DNA of 22,451 bases, from the NCBI GenBank assembly GCA_036518955.1, contig DATDMG010000580.1:1-22451 (forward strand). Reading direction: 5' to 3'. Numbering within the stretch: the stretch's first letter is position 1; every line of letters starts with the position of its first letter. This DNA is from DATDMG01 sp036518955 (GTDB lineage Bacteria; Actinomycetota; Actinomycetes; Actinomycetales; Kineosporiaceae). The position numbers and the translations under genes were made by a program. The notes below the pieces were generated by a model that was given only the letters and a program-made list of their open reading frames with translations, did not search any database and was not told the DNA's origin. Below, piece by piece: positions 1 through 7,656 of this stretch.

Positions 1-722
1 GGGACGTCGCCCGGCTGAGCGGTCGCTCCGGGCGTCGCCTCCTCGGTGAGCTGGGCTGCCAGTGCCGGAGCGTCGGGATAGAGGAAGCGGACTACCGCGT
101 AGGCGAGGGCACCGCCCAGGAGTTGCATGAGGATGAACATCGGGACGGAGGAGGGGGCGATGCCTGCGAAAGTGTTCGAGAAGATCCGGGCGACGGTCAC
201 GGCGGGGTTGGCGAAGCTGGTGGAGCTGGTGAACCAGTAGGCGGCGGTGATGTAGCCGGCGACGGCGACGGCAACGTGGTTGGCGCGTCCGGCACGGACC
301 ATGCCGAAGATGACGACGACGAGTCCGAACGTGGCCACGACCTCGCCCAGCCACAGGTTCGAGGTGGAGCGGTGGTGGGTCGAGATGGACACCGCGTCCA
401 GCTGGAACATCAGGTTGGCCACCACGGCGCCGACGAACCCGCCCACGAATTGTGCAGCGATCAGGACGAGGGCAGCCGCCGCCGGGACGGCTCCCAGAGC
501 GAGTTCGACGAGGGTAACGACGGGGTTGAACGCTGCGGACAGCGGCTGCAGGGCGAGGATGAGCGCGATTAGCGCGCCACCGGTGATGAGGGAGTTCTCC
601 AGGAGTTGGAGTCCCACCTGTCCTGGGGAGAGCCGGGTGGCAGCGATGCCGGAGCCAATGACGGCGGCGACGAGGAAGGCGGTGCCGAGTAGCTCGGCGC
701 CCGCACGGCGGATCAAGGACAC
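1..722 (-). CDS. MIP-family aquaporin / aquaglyceroporin-like channel (3' end off the left edge)
   Basis: Integral membrane channel of the major intrinsic protein family. About 240 residues are visible and no stop is reached before position 1, so the C-terminus is missing. The two half-helix signatures are present: FNPVV near residues 65-69 (an NPV variant of NPA) and ANPAVTVAR near residues 171-179, with several hydrophobic membrane segments between. The start is a GTG at 722 with AGGAGG six bases upstream, an excellent ribosome binding site. It is the last visible gene of the minus-strand arsenic cluster, 59 bases after the GTPase gene. MIP channels conduct water, glycerol and neutral As(OH)3, and AqpS-type channels in other bacteria sit in ars operons. 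Arsenite movement is therefore the likely role, inferred from context. The family call is firm; the substrate is not. Confidence 0.88.
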   Translation of the reverse strand, partial: MSLIRRAGAELLGTAFLVAAVIGSGIAATRLSPGQVGLQLLENSLITGGALIALILALQPLSAAFNPVVTLVELALGAVPAAAALVLIAAQFVGGFVGAVVANLMFQLDAVSISTHHRSTSNLWLGEVVATFGLVVVIFGMVRAGRANHVAVAVAGYITAAYWFTSSTSFANPAVTVARIFSNTFAGIAPSSVPMFILMQLLGGALAYAVVRFLYPDAPALAAQLTEEATPGATAQPGDV

Positions 723-781
723 GGCTAACCTCCTGGTGGGAACGGGTGCCGGCGACGGGTTCGGCAGGGTCCGGGGAGTGG

Positions 782-1882
782 TCAGATATCGGAGGATGCC
801 AGACGGTATACGGGCGTGGGGTAGCCGGGCTTGAAGGAGTTGGCCTCGGTGGCCTCAGACCGGGTGCCGGAGAGGTCGTCGGCGTGGGCGACGGCGTCCA
901 GGACGATCTGGTCCATCAGCTCGGGCTCACAGGCGACGCGTGCGTTGACGATGGCCCGTCCCCCGGTGGCCGGAACGGTGACCGCGCGGTCGACCGTAGG
1001 CTCGGTGCCGGCGGCGGTGATGCTCAGCTTCGTCAGACCCTCTGCGGTCTCGATGGTGAGCTTGGCGTGACCGATCTCGGCCTGCCCCTCGTCGGAAGCC
1101 TGGGAGATGTGCTCCAGGACGCTGGTGCCCCATAGGAGGGGGGAGAACCCGTCCGCGACGGCGGTGAGGCGGAACTCCTGGTTGAGCCAGGCGAGCTGCG
1201 CTTCGGCGGCGGCGTACCGGTCGTAGTCGATGACCAGGTCTTGGGCCCAGGCGGCTTCGGCCTGCCACGCGGTGAGCACCGCGTCGAGGCCTGCGCCCGA
1301 GGTGGCCGAGTAGGGCAGGATGACCTTGCCGGGGTAGCGCTCCTGCAGGGTGGTCACGAGGGCGGCGCGCTCGTCGGCGTCGACCAGGTCGGTCTTGTTC
1401 ACGGCGATGAGCTCTGATTCGGCGAGTTGTCTGCCGAACAGGTAGGACAGGTCCGACTCGGGTTCGCCCCGTTGGACGGCGCGGTCGAAGGCCCGCAGCC
1501 GCAGGGGGTCCACGACGGTGGTCAGGGGTGCGACGGTGAACTTGTCACCGTGGTACTCCTGCAGCGGCCGGACGACGGTAGCCTGCAGGTCGGTGCAACT
1601 GCCGACCGCCTCGGCGATGACGGTGTCGACTGTTCCGCTGGCGATCAGGTGGTCGACCACCCTCATCAGGTCTTCGAAGCGGCAGCAGAAGCAGCCGCCG
1701 ATGACCTCGGCGACGTCGTCGATGCTGCTGCGGGCGAGTGTGGTGTCGACGAGTTCGGTGCCCTGGTCGTTGGTGACGACAGCGACGCGGTGTCCTTGGG
1801 CCTGCAGCGTTCGGGCGGCGGCGATCAAGGTCGTGGTCTTCCCGGCCCCGAGGAACCCACTGAGGGCGACGAAGCGAATCAT
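782..1882 (-). CDS. G3E-family (CobW/COG0523) P-loop GTPase, putative metallochaperone
   Basis: 366-residue G3E GTPase. Walker A GFLGAGKT lies at residues 9-16, the COG0523 metal motif GGCFCC at about 62-67, and the guanine-specificity motif NKTD at about 162-165. These enzymes use GTP hydrolysis to deliver metal ions or cofactors to client proteins. The N-terminal GTPase domain is canonical. The C-terminal about 150 residues lack an obvious CobW_C domain and look divergent. I prefer the ATG at 1882, which puts the P-loop at the normal N-terminal position and has AAGGAAAGG-like purines upstream; an in-frame extension to 1951 would add 23 uncharacteristic residues. It lies 281 bases after the ATP-grasp gene with its own possible promoter, so it may be partly independent. 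Its cargo is unknown: an arsenic enzyme in this cluster, or zinc/cobalt, are possibilities. The vicinal cysteines might also bind As(III). Confidence 0.85.
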   Translation of the reverse strand: MIRFVALSGFLGAGKTTTLIAAARTLQAQGHRVAVVTNDQGTELVDTTLARSSIDDVAEVIGGCFCCRFEDLMRVVDHLIASGTVDTVIAEAVGSCTDLQATVVRPLQEYHGDKFTVAPLTTVVDPLRLRAFDRAVQRGEPESDLSYLFGRQLAESELIAVNKTDLVDADERAALVTTLQERYPGKVILPYSATSGAGLDAVLTAWQAEAAWAQDLVIDYDRYAAAEAQLAWLNQEFRLTAVADGFSPLLWGTSVLEHISQASDEGQAEIGHAKLTIETAEGLTKLSITAAGTEPTVDRAVTVPATGGRAIVNARVACEPELMDQIVLDAVAHADDLSGTRSEATEANSFKPGYPTPVYRLASSDI

Positions 1883-1992
1883 GACTGCGATACCTTTCCT
1901 TGGTGATGAAGGTTGCGTGATGTCAGCCAGGACGGTCACGCCTATCTCCACCTGGAGGGGATCTTGACGTCTGGTTCCGATCGATCACCGAT

Positions 1993-2021
1993 ATTCTTAG
2001 CCTCTTCAGTTCGACTGTCAA
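1993..2021 (-). promoter_or_regulatory. Possible sigma70-type promoter for the GTPase/aquaporin genes
   Basis: On the minus strand a perfect TTGACA (2021-2016) is followed after 17 bases by AAGAAT (1998-1993), a fair -10 match. It lies about 110 bases before the GTPase start in a locally AT-richer stretch. Transcription of the last two genes may start here rather than only upstream of arsL. No start-site data. Confidence 0.4.
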
Positions 2022-2093
2022 ATATCCCTCCAAGAACCCACGTCTCTTCAGGAATCCAAGTCAGAGTGGATCGGGTCACTAGAAAGAAGGGCT

Positions 2094-2131
2094 GTGGTAT
2101 CACCGCGACGTCTACCCCGGGGTGATACCAC
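2094..2131. promoter_or_regulatory. Perfect 11-bp inverted repeat (operator or terminator)
   Basis: GTGGTATCACC (2094-2104) and its exact reverse complement (2121-2131) are separated by 16 bases. The element starts about 33 bases after the ATP-grasp stop and lies upstream of the GTPase promoter candidate. As RNA it could form an 11-bp hairpin, but no U-tract follows. Each arm is itself a near-palindrome (GGT-ATC-ACC), which also fits a pair of operator half sites 25 bp centre to centre. I cannot decide between the two. The rest of the 281-base gap holds no supported gene. Confidence 0.5.
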
Positions 2132-2163
2132 GAGAGATTTGATTCTCGGTTCCGTGGCAATGG

Positions 2164-3441
2164 TCAGCTATCGTCGGTTGCCGCCATGGGTGTGAACGTT
2201 ATGGGAACGGCGTCCTCGCTGGTGGCCAGGGCGTCCTGAACGCTCTGGCGGTCTTCACCGGCAGCCATGACGTAGCCGTAGCGTGCGAGGTAGCCGCGTG
2301 GCGGCAGGTGGAGATCCTGGCCGGAGGTCGCGGTGGCGAGCAGGTCAACGACAGCTGGGTGCGTTCCCTTGACTGTGCGGATATCCTCGACCGTGCAGTC
2401 GCAGGATGGGTAGAGGAATCGGATTCCCGCGTATCCGTGACGAGGCTCCTCGGGGGTGATGTCCTTTCCGACGGCGATATCGGCGGCGATCTTGGCCAGG
2501 TCGATGCCCGACGCCAGGTACCCCAACCGTGGGATGAAGTCGCCACCTAGTCGTGCATTCACCTCGACCAGGCGGGGTCCCGCGGGGGTCAACCGGAACT
2601 CGGTGTGGGTCATTCCGTCGGTGATGCCCAGCGCGGTGTGGATGTCCTGCAGTTGGGCGGTGAGAGCCTTGTCGTGCAGGAGGGGGTCGTGGGCGTCGAC
2701 CAGGTGGCCGATCTCCTCGAAGAACGGATCGGAGCCGACCTGTTTGCGGGCTAGGACCAGCGGGTGGCAGCGCCCGTTCTGGACGGCGCTGTCGATGCTG
2801 ATCTCGGGCCCGGGCAGGAACTCCTCCACCAAGACGGCGTCGGTTCGGGTCACTCCGGGGAAGGTCGGAGTGCTGGCGGCCATGTAGGCCTGGGGTATCC
2901 CGTCGGCGGTGTCGACGCGCAGGACGCCGATGCTGCCGGCCAGGGCACGGGCCTTCATCACGACCGGGTAGCCGATCGTCCGCGCGGCCTCGAGTGCCTC
3001 GCTGATGCCCGAGACCACTGTGGATCGGGGCTGGGGGATGCCGGCAGCGTGCAGTCGCTGCCGGGTGATGGCCTTGTCACGGCAGGCCGAGACGGCGTCG
3101 GGCGGGCTGCTGGGCAAGGCAAGCTCGGCGCAGGCGGCGGCGGTCGAAACGATGCTCCATTCGTCGTAGCAGAGCAGACCGGCGACGGGTCCGGCCGAGC
3201 GGACGTCGCGCACGGCGGCGGCCAGGGCCTGCGGGTCGCGGTGGTCGACGAGGGTCGAACCGTTCAGGTAGGGCTGCTGCCAGGTCGGTGTGGCCGAGTC
3301 GAACAGCCACACCCGGTAGGCGACGGACACGGCCGCCACGATGTACTCACGGTAGCGGCGGTCACCTGAGGCGACCAAACCGACGAGCGGAGCGTGAAGC
3401 CGGTCGGCCGCGGTGGCCTGCGGCTCGGCAGAGGCGTTCAT
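2164..3441 (-). CDS. ATP-grasp carboxylate-amine ligase
   Basis: 425-residue ATP-grasp enzyme. Such enzymes activate a carboxylate as an acyl-phosphate and join it to an amine or other nucleophile. Visible elements are a nucleotide-fold N-terminal part (1-110), the ATP-binding lysine segment VVMKARALAGSIG at about 160-172, the hinge VLVEEFLPGPEIS at about 203-215, and the metal-binding EVNARLGG at about 293-300. The layout resembles L-amino-acid ligases (BacD/YwfE type) more than PurK or carbamoyl-phosphate synthase, but the substrate is not readable from sequence. A C-x-C pair lies at about 347-349 in the C-terminal domain. The ATG at 3441 follows the arsR stop by 28 bases on the same strand. 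In an arsinothricin-type cluster it could couple the amino-acid-like arsenical to another amino acid; that is inference. General resistance clusters do not need this enzyme. Confidence 0.88.
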   Translation of the reverse strand: MNASAEPQATAADRLHAPLVGLVASGDRRYREYIVAAVSVAYRVWLFDSATPTWQQPYLNGSTLVDHRDPQALAAAVRDVRSAGPVAGLLCYDEWSIVSTAAACAELALPSSPPDAVSACRDKAITRQRLHAAGIPQPRSTVVSGISEALEAARTIGYPVVMKARALAGSIGVLRVDTADGIPQAYMAASTPTFPGVTRTDAVLVEEFLPGPEISIDSAVQNGRCHPLVLARKQVGSDPFFEEIGHLVDAHDPLLHDKALTAQLQDIHTALGITDGMTHTEFRLTPAGPRLVEVNARLGGDFIPRLGYLASGIDLAKIAADIAVGKDITPEEPRHGYAGIRFLYPSCDCTVEDIRTVKGTHPAVVDLLATATSGQDLHLPPRGYLARYGYVMAAGEDRQSVQDALATSEDAVPITFTPMAATDDS

Positions 3442-3469
3442 CGTGCCCTGCCCGGTCGGTCGGCCGTGA

Positions 3470-3925
3470 TCAGGGGCCGGGGTTGCGGTGGTCGGAGACC
3501 CCCATCACCGCATCCGCCGCGACGGGGAACCGGGTGACGCAGTTGCGGTTTACCGCATACAGGCGGGAGGTCCGGTCGCGGGTGCGGGAGACGAACCCGA
3601 CGTCGAGCAGGGCCTTGAGATGGTGGGAGACGGTGGACTGACCGATGCCCAGGTCGTTGACGATGGTTCCCACCGACACCGCGGCCGGTCGCCGGCTGAG
3701 ATAGCTGAGGATCATGATCCGGGTCGGGTCGGACAACGCCTGGAACCAGCTGGCGTAGGTCTCGGCTGTCTCCCGGTCCAAGGACAGTTCCCCGCTGTCG
3801 GGGTGAAGCTCCGGCCCTGGCCCGTCCGGGACAGCGGCGGGCGCCATCGCCGTCTCGGCGTTCGAGTTCCGTGGCGTGGAGGCCAACCCAGGCACGACCT
3901 CTCCCTCGCGGTCCCCGTCGCTCAC
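3470..3925 (-). CDS. arsR: ArsR/SmtB-family transcriptional repressor
   Basis: 151-residue winged-helix metalloregulator. The ArsR signature is clear: FQALSDPTRIMILSYL followed by the recognition segment GIGQSTVSHHLKALLDVGFV and a wing (TRDRTSRLYAVN). It should repress the cluster and be released by arsenical binding. It contains a single cysteine (about residue 129, in NRNCVTRF) and lacks the usual vicinal Cys pair for As(III), so its inducer-binding chemistry is not classical. I use the GTG at 3925. The first 45 residues are low-complexity, and an internal ATG at residue 27 is possible. It lies 39 bases after arsM and 28 bases before the ATP-grasp gene, inside the operon. Confidence 0.9.
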   Translation of the reverse strand: MSDGDREGEVVPGLASTPRNSNAETAMAPAAVPDGPGPELHPDSGELSLDRETAETYASWFQALSDPTRIMILSYLSRRPAAVSVGTIVNDLGIGQSTVSHHLKALLDVGFVSRTRDRTSRLYAVNRNCVTRFPVAADAVMGVSDHRNPGP

Positions 3926-3964
3926 CCGGGACCGCGCCCTTCGCGGGGGGTACGTCGAAACAGT

Positions 3965-4792
3965 TTAGCAGGAACATGCCCCCTCCTGGTCACCCGTGTC
4001 ATGCTGAACAGCACGCTCTGCCGTGCCGCGGCCGGGGGTGTCTGTGGGCTTGCGGGCCTTGACGATGGCCGAGTGCATGCCGTCCGCCGCGTCCGTGAGG
4101 AAGGTGATGGAGGCGTCGACCAGGCCGGCGTCCCTGATCACCTGCCGGTACTCCGAGACCGACAGTGCGCCGGCGATGCACTGGGCGCGGCTGCCGCGTT
4201 CGGCCCGGTCCTGCGCGGTGAGGTGGTCCTCGGCGACGACGTCGGCGATGCCGACGCGGCCTCCAGGTACCAGCACCCGGGCGATCTCGTCGAAGACGGC
4301 CTGCTTGTCCGAGGACAGGTTGACGACGCAGTTGGAGATGACGACGTCGACGGTCTCGGCCGGTAGCGGAATGGCCTCGATCACGCCTTTGAGGAGCACG
4401 ATGTTGTCGATCTCGGCGTCCTCGATGTTGCGGCGGGCCAGAGCCAGCATCTCCTCCAGGAAGTCCAGTCCGAACACCTGCCCGTACGGCCCGACCCGGC
4501 GGGCGCTGAGGACGACGTCCAAGCCGCCGCCGGAGCCGAGGTCCAGGACGGTCTCACCCTCCCGCAACTCTGCGACCGCGGTCGGGTTGCCACAACCCAG
4601 GCTGGCCAGGAGCGCGGCGTCTGGAGCGCTGCCGTGTCCGATGTCCACGTACGCACCCGGGCCGAAAGGCTGCTCCGGTACGGACGGCGGGCAGCACGAC
4701 GACGGAGCGGTCGCCTTGGCGCGGTAGTAGTCTTGGACGTCGTCCGGCGGCACAGGGACGGCTGCAGCGCCAGATGTGGAGGTGTCGGTCAT
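3965..4792 (-). CDS. arsM: As(III) S-adenosylmethionine methyltransferase ArsM
   Basis: 275-residue class I methyltransferase that transfers methyl groups from SAM to trivalent arsenic. The SAM site is VLDLGSGGGLDV at about 81-92. All four conserved ArsM cysteine positions can be matched: C33/C34 (TAPSSCCPP), C66 (ASLGCGNPTA), C154 (VISNCVVNLS) and C204 (AQCIAGALS). The protein ends in ACSC, an extra C-x-C tail. The ATG at 4792 has GAAAGG seven bases upstream and lies 18 bases after the acyltransferase stop, so the two are probably co-transcribed. In arsinothricin biosynthesis ArsM methylates the ArsL product; in ordinary resistance it makes methylated arsenicals. Neighbourhood with arsL favours a biosynthetic role, but detoxification is not excluded. 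Confidence 0.95.
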   Translation of the reverse strand: MTDTSTSGAAAVPVPPDDVQDYYRAKATAPSSCCPPSVPEQPFGPGAYVDIGHGSAPDAALLASLGCGNPTAVAELREGETVLDLGSGGGLDVVLSARRVGPYGQVFGLDFLEEMLALARRNIEDAEIDNIVLLKGVIEAIPLPAETVDVVISNCVVNLSSDKQAVFDEIARVLVPGGRVGIADVVAEDHLTAQDRAERGSRAQCIAGALSVSEYRQVIRDAGLVDASITFLTDAADGMHSAIVKARKPTDTPGRGTAERAVQHDTGDQEGACSC

Positions 4793-4810
4793 ACCGGGGC
4801 CTTTCGAAGG

Positions 4811-6067
4811 TCAGCCGTTCCCGCAGCAGGCGCTGGTGGACGCGGTGGAGACGATCGGCAACGCGGCCGGCGCCGGCTGGTCGCTGAAGGCGACCCGGCG
4901 CGCCGCACCGAAGGAGTCCAGGAGCCGGGCCGCTGACGGGCGCAGCGCGGAGTCGGACAGCAGGACGGCAGTGGTGATCGATCGGCTGGCGCATCCCCGC
5001 AGCCGCTTGGCCTGGTACGCGCCCGCTCCGAACTCCACGGTGTGCAACCCCTCGCCGTACCCGTCCCGCACCGGGGAGTTGAGGACCATCGCGAAGTAGA
5101 CGCCGCTACGGTCCCCGATCCGCTCGTAGTCGAACCCGGCCCATTTCGGCAGGAGGCGGTGCCCCTTGCGCAGCACGACACAGGACGCGACGACGTCGCC
5201 GTCGAGCCGCCCGAGGTAGGCACGCACCTCGACACCGGCGTCGAGCAGAACCTCCAGCATGGTGCTGATGTGGACCGGCTCCTCACCCGCGCCGTTCTTC
5301 TCCCGGTTGAGACAGGTCAGGTCGGCGATCCGGGACACGTACGGCCGGATCGCCTCACCGTCGACGCGCTCGGTCCGCACCCCGCTGGCCGCGAACCGCC
5401 GTTCGTCGCTCCTGACGCGTTGGCGCTGCTTGGCGGGCAGGGAGGCGACGTGCGCCTCCCAGCCGTCCGCAGCCAGGGTGACGTAGTTCTCGAACCCCCA
5501 GAACGTCGAGTGGCCGCCCGCGTCGGTCAGCGCCCGGACGAGGGCGTCGTTGCCGACGCGATCGGGGATCCACGGTGCGGCGACACTGCGGATGCCGGCC
5601 TCGAAGGCGGCTGGCACCAGGCGCTCGACCATCGCGGCGAACAGGTTCCGGGTCCAGAAGTTGTAGGCCACCTCGGTGCGGTATCCCAGCGGGGAGCCGA
5701 GCAGGAGGGTGGGGAAGAAGGCTTCCGTCCCCATCGCGTCGACCTCGCTGGTCTGCTCACAACCCACCTGCACGCCGCAGCACACCGAGTCACCGGACGG
5801 CGGCTGCCAGCCCAGATAGGTACGCGGGTCGTGGTCCACCGCGGGAGGAGACGTCAGGACGTACCCGGGCAGCAGCGAGACCTCTCCCCTGCCGCGCCGC
5901 GCGACGGTGTGCCACGGCTTGGCCTCCGGCATCGCCCGTTCGGTCGCTGCCAGCCAGGTCGGTCCGACGTAGGGCCAGCTGTCGGTGAGATCCGCCAGCT
6001 CTCCTGCCCAGTCCAGCTGTGGCAGGCCCTCACCGACGTGGACACTCACCCGATGGGATCCGCCCAT
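4811..6067 (-). CDS. Large GNAT/FemAB-like acyltransferase (peptidoglycan-biosynthesis/recognition type)
   Basis: 418-residue protein resembling the FemAB-like, double-GNAT-fold family (Acetyltransf_6 / peptidogalycan biosynthesis-recognition relatives). Features that fit are the basic segment LPAKQRQRVRSDERRF (about 210-225), the acyl-binding core VRAYLGRLDGDVVASCVVL (about 281-299) and the closing FGAGAYQAKRLRGC (about 346-359). Relatives transfer acyl or aminoacyl groups to amines. It has eight cysteines, including C96-C97 and a near-terminal pair (ACCGNG end), unusual for this fold. The ATG at 6067 has a GGGAGGG purine run close upstream. It sits between arsL (81 bases) and arsM (18 bases), so it is embedded in the arsenical operon. 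It is much longer than the small ArsN1 arsinothricin N-acetyltransferases and is not obviously one. Possible roles are N-acylation or peptide extension of an arsenical amino acid; the substrate is unknown. Confidence 0.75.
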   Translation of the reverse strand: MGGSHRVSVHVGEGLPQLDWAGELADLTDSWPYVGPTWLAATERAMPEAKPWHTVARRGRGEVSLLPGYVLTSPPAVDHDPRTYLGWQPPSGDSVCCGVQVGCEQTSEVDAMGTEAFFPTLLLGSPLGYRTEVAYNFWTRNLFAAMVERLVPAAFEAGIRSVAAPWIPDRVGNDALVRALTDAGGHSTFWGFENYVTLAADGWEAHVASLPAKQRQRVRSDERRFAASGVRTERVDGEAIRPYVSRIADLTCLNREKNGAGEEPVHISTMLEVLLDAGVEVRAYLGRLDGDVVASCVVLRKGHRLLPKWAGFDYERIGDRSGVYFAMVLNSPVRDGYGEGLHTVEFGAGAYQAKRLRGCASRSITTAVLLSDSALRPSAARLLDSFGAARRVAFSDQPAPAALPIVSTASTSACCGNG

Positions 6068-6148
6068 GGAACCCTCCCGTTCCCGATAGAACGATCTTCC
6101 CTGCCGCGGAGTCCGCCGACCGCCCCCGGGCTTCGGTGGTGAGCTGGG

Positions 6149-7402
6149 TCAGCACTTCACGCAGCAGCGGACGGCACCGACATCCTCAGCGGCGGCCCGG
6201 CGCTCCTGCCACAGCTGTTCGACCCGCCGATCCGGGTGGCGCCACTCGACGAAGAACCCCCGATCGACCCAATGGATGTCCTGCATCCACGGCGAGGTCA
6301 GCAGCGGGGAACCCTTGAACAGCAGCAACCGCGTCTGCAGGGCCGTCGGCTCCACCACACGGGACAACTCGGTCTCGATCAAGAAATCTTCGAAAGTGAG
6401 CAGTTCATCGTGCTCCACCCAGGGAGTGAACGGGATGAAGGTTGGATTCAACTGCACACCGATACTCTTTGCCCGGGCGATAGCAGCCCGCATGTCCGCG
6501 ACGTCGATGCCCTTGTCGAAGATCCGCAGGATCCTGTCGGAGGGAAACTCCAGCGCCGAGGTTATGCGCCTCAACCCCGACCCGACGAGATCCTCCAGCA
6601 GGTGCGTGTAGTCCAGGATGTGGTCCACCCGGGTGGTCAACTCGAACGTGGCTCCCGGAACGTCCGCTGCGATACGGCGGATCACCTCGACCCCGATCTT
6701 GCGGGAGTTGAAGAACTCGGCGTCAATGAAGCAGAAGTGCCGGACACCTTCCTCTGCCAGTTGGCGCGCATCCGCCAGGACGGTCTCCAGCGCGTACGCG
6801 CTCACGCCACCGTCATAAGCGCCGTACACCGAACAGTAGGTGCACTTGTGGTGACAACCGCGCGACACCTCGATGTTCCCCAACAGGCCGAACGGGCCAT
6901 GATGGGCGGGATAGTGCACCAGCGACGGGAATAGATCACGCGCCGGCAGCGCCGGGCCGATGCGGCGCCGCGGTCCGCGCGGGCGAACCCCCGCCGGCGT
7001 GGCCAGTGCAGGGATCTGATCGAACTGAAGATCACCCCGAGCCGCCGCCACCAACTCGGCGGCGACGATCTCCGGTTCGTCGAACAGCACGCCGTCGACG
7101 AGGCCGAGAAAACCGCGAGCGTTCATCTGCGCATACTGTCCGAAGGCCACCAGCAGGGTCGCCGGACAAGCCCCCCGCAGCCGACGCGCCAAGTCGACGG
7201 CTCGCTGCAGGCCCTCGAACTGCTGGACCGACAGGAGAACCATGTCGAACGGCCCGTCGGGCAACGCATCGGGGAATACATGGGCATCCCAAGCCACGAC
7301 ATCGGCATGATGCTCACGAAGGGACGCCGCAGCACAGGCGGACGCCAAAGGCTGAAGCTCTGCCTCGAAGGAGGAGACGACGAGGGCGCGAGACAGTGGC
7401 AC
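6149..7402 (-). CDS. arsL: Radical SAM enzyme of ArsL (arsinothricin biosynthesis) type
   Basis: 417-residue radical SAM protein. An N-terminal Rossmann-like region resembling a B12-binding fold (1-120, without a DxHxxG motif) precedes the radical SAM core, where CHHKCTYC gives the [4Fe-4S] ligands C183, C187 and C190. The chain ends exactly in RCCVKC (412-417). ArsL, as I recall, carries a conserved C-terminal RCCxKC motif thought to hold arsenic, and transfers the 3-amino-3-carboxypropyl group of SAM to As(III) to give hydroxyarsinothricin, which ArsM methylates. The tail together with the arsM/arsR/arsP neighbours makes ArsL the best call. The start is a GTG at 7402 with only a G-rich upstream stretch, so the exact start is less certain. 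It is the first gene of the minus-strand operon and is divergent from arsP. Confidence 0.85.
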   Translation of the reverse strand: MPLSRALVVSSFEAELQPLASACAAASLREHHADVVAWDAHVFPDALPDGPFDMVLLSVQQFEGLQRAVDLARRLRGACPATLLVAFGQYAQMNARGFLGLVDGVLFDEPEIVAAELVAAARGDLQFDQIPALATPAGVRPRGPRRRIGPALPARDLFPSLVHYPAHHGPFGLLGNIEVSRGCHHKCTYCSVYGAYDGGVSAYALETVLADARQLAEEGVRHFCFIDAEFFNSRKIGVEVIRRIAADVPGATFELTTRVDHILDYTHLLEDLVGSGLRRITSALEFPSDRILRIFDKGIDVADMRAAIARAKSIGVQLNPTFIPFTPWVEHDELLTFEDFLIETELSRVVEPTALQTRLLLFKGSPLLTSPWMQDIHWVDRGFFVEWRHPDRRVEQLWQERRAAAEDVGAVRCCVKC

Positions 7403-7477
7403 TGAACCCCCCCGGGCAACGCACTACTGGGCCTGGGCTGGCGCGAGTCGGTCATCGTTGACCATGCGCACCATCGA

Positions 7478-7511
7478 GAAGACTTGCACGCTCCGAAGAC
7501 TTGCACGCTCC
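7478..7511. repeat. Perfect tandem repeat, 2 x 17 bp
   Basis: GAAGACTTGCACGCTCC occurs twice back to back (7478-7494 and 7495-7511), in the arsL-arsP intergenic region about 75 bases upstream of the arsL start. Either a recent duplication or a duplicated regulator site. Confidence 0.85.
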
Positions 7512-7520
7512 ACCAGTATG

Positions 7521-7538
7521 TGTCAATGCATCGATGCA
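7521..7538 (-). promoter_or_regulatory. Putative ArsR operator with -35-like element upstream of arsL
   Basis: TGCATCGATGCA (7527-7538) is a perfect 12-bp palindrome. Immediately next to it on the minus strand is TTGACA (7526-7521), a consensus -35 hexamer facing arsL. I see no good -10 at 16-18 bases. ATCGAT-centred palindromes near promoters suit an ArsR-family site, but the assignment to this ArsR is inference. Confidence 0.5.
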
Positions 7539-7622
7539 CATGGTTATCACCGTTTGCCAGGGTTTGCACCATCGGGTCGATGACGCAGCGTGGCGACCCT
7601 GGCGCCCAGGGAGCGGCTGGCG

Positions 7623-7656
7623 TTGACGATCGAAACAAGCATCGACTATCATCGAT
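7623..7656 (+). promoter_or_regulatory. Putative arsP promoter with overlapping operator
   Basis: TTGACG (7623-7628), 18 bases, then TATCAT (7647-7652) form a good promoter facing arsP. Two CATCGA copies (7640-7645, 7650-7655) and the palindrome ATCGAT (7651-7656) overlap the -10, matching the ATCGAT core of the site at 7527-7538. This suggests one regulator controls both directions. Confidence 0.55.

Noticed and set aside
3438..3977. Alternative 179-residue frame over arsR
   Set aside because: Arg/Gly/Pro-rich shadow; the helix-turn-helix signature is only in the 3470-3925 frame.
7478..7511. CRISPR-like array
   Set aside because: Only two directly adjacent 17-bp copies with no spacer; it is a tandem duplication.
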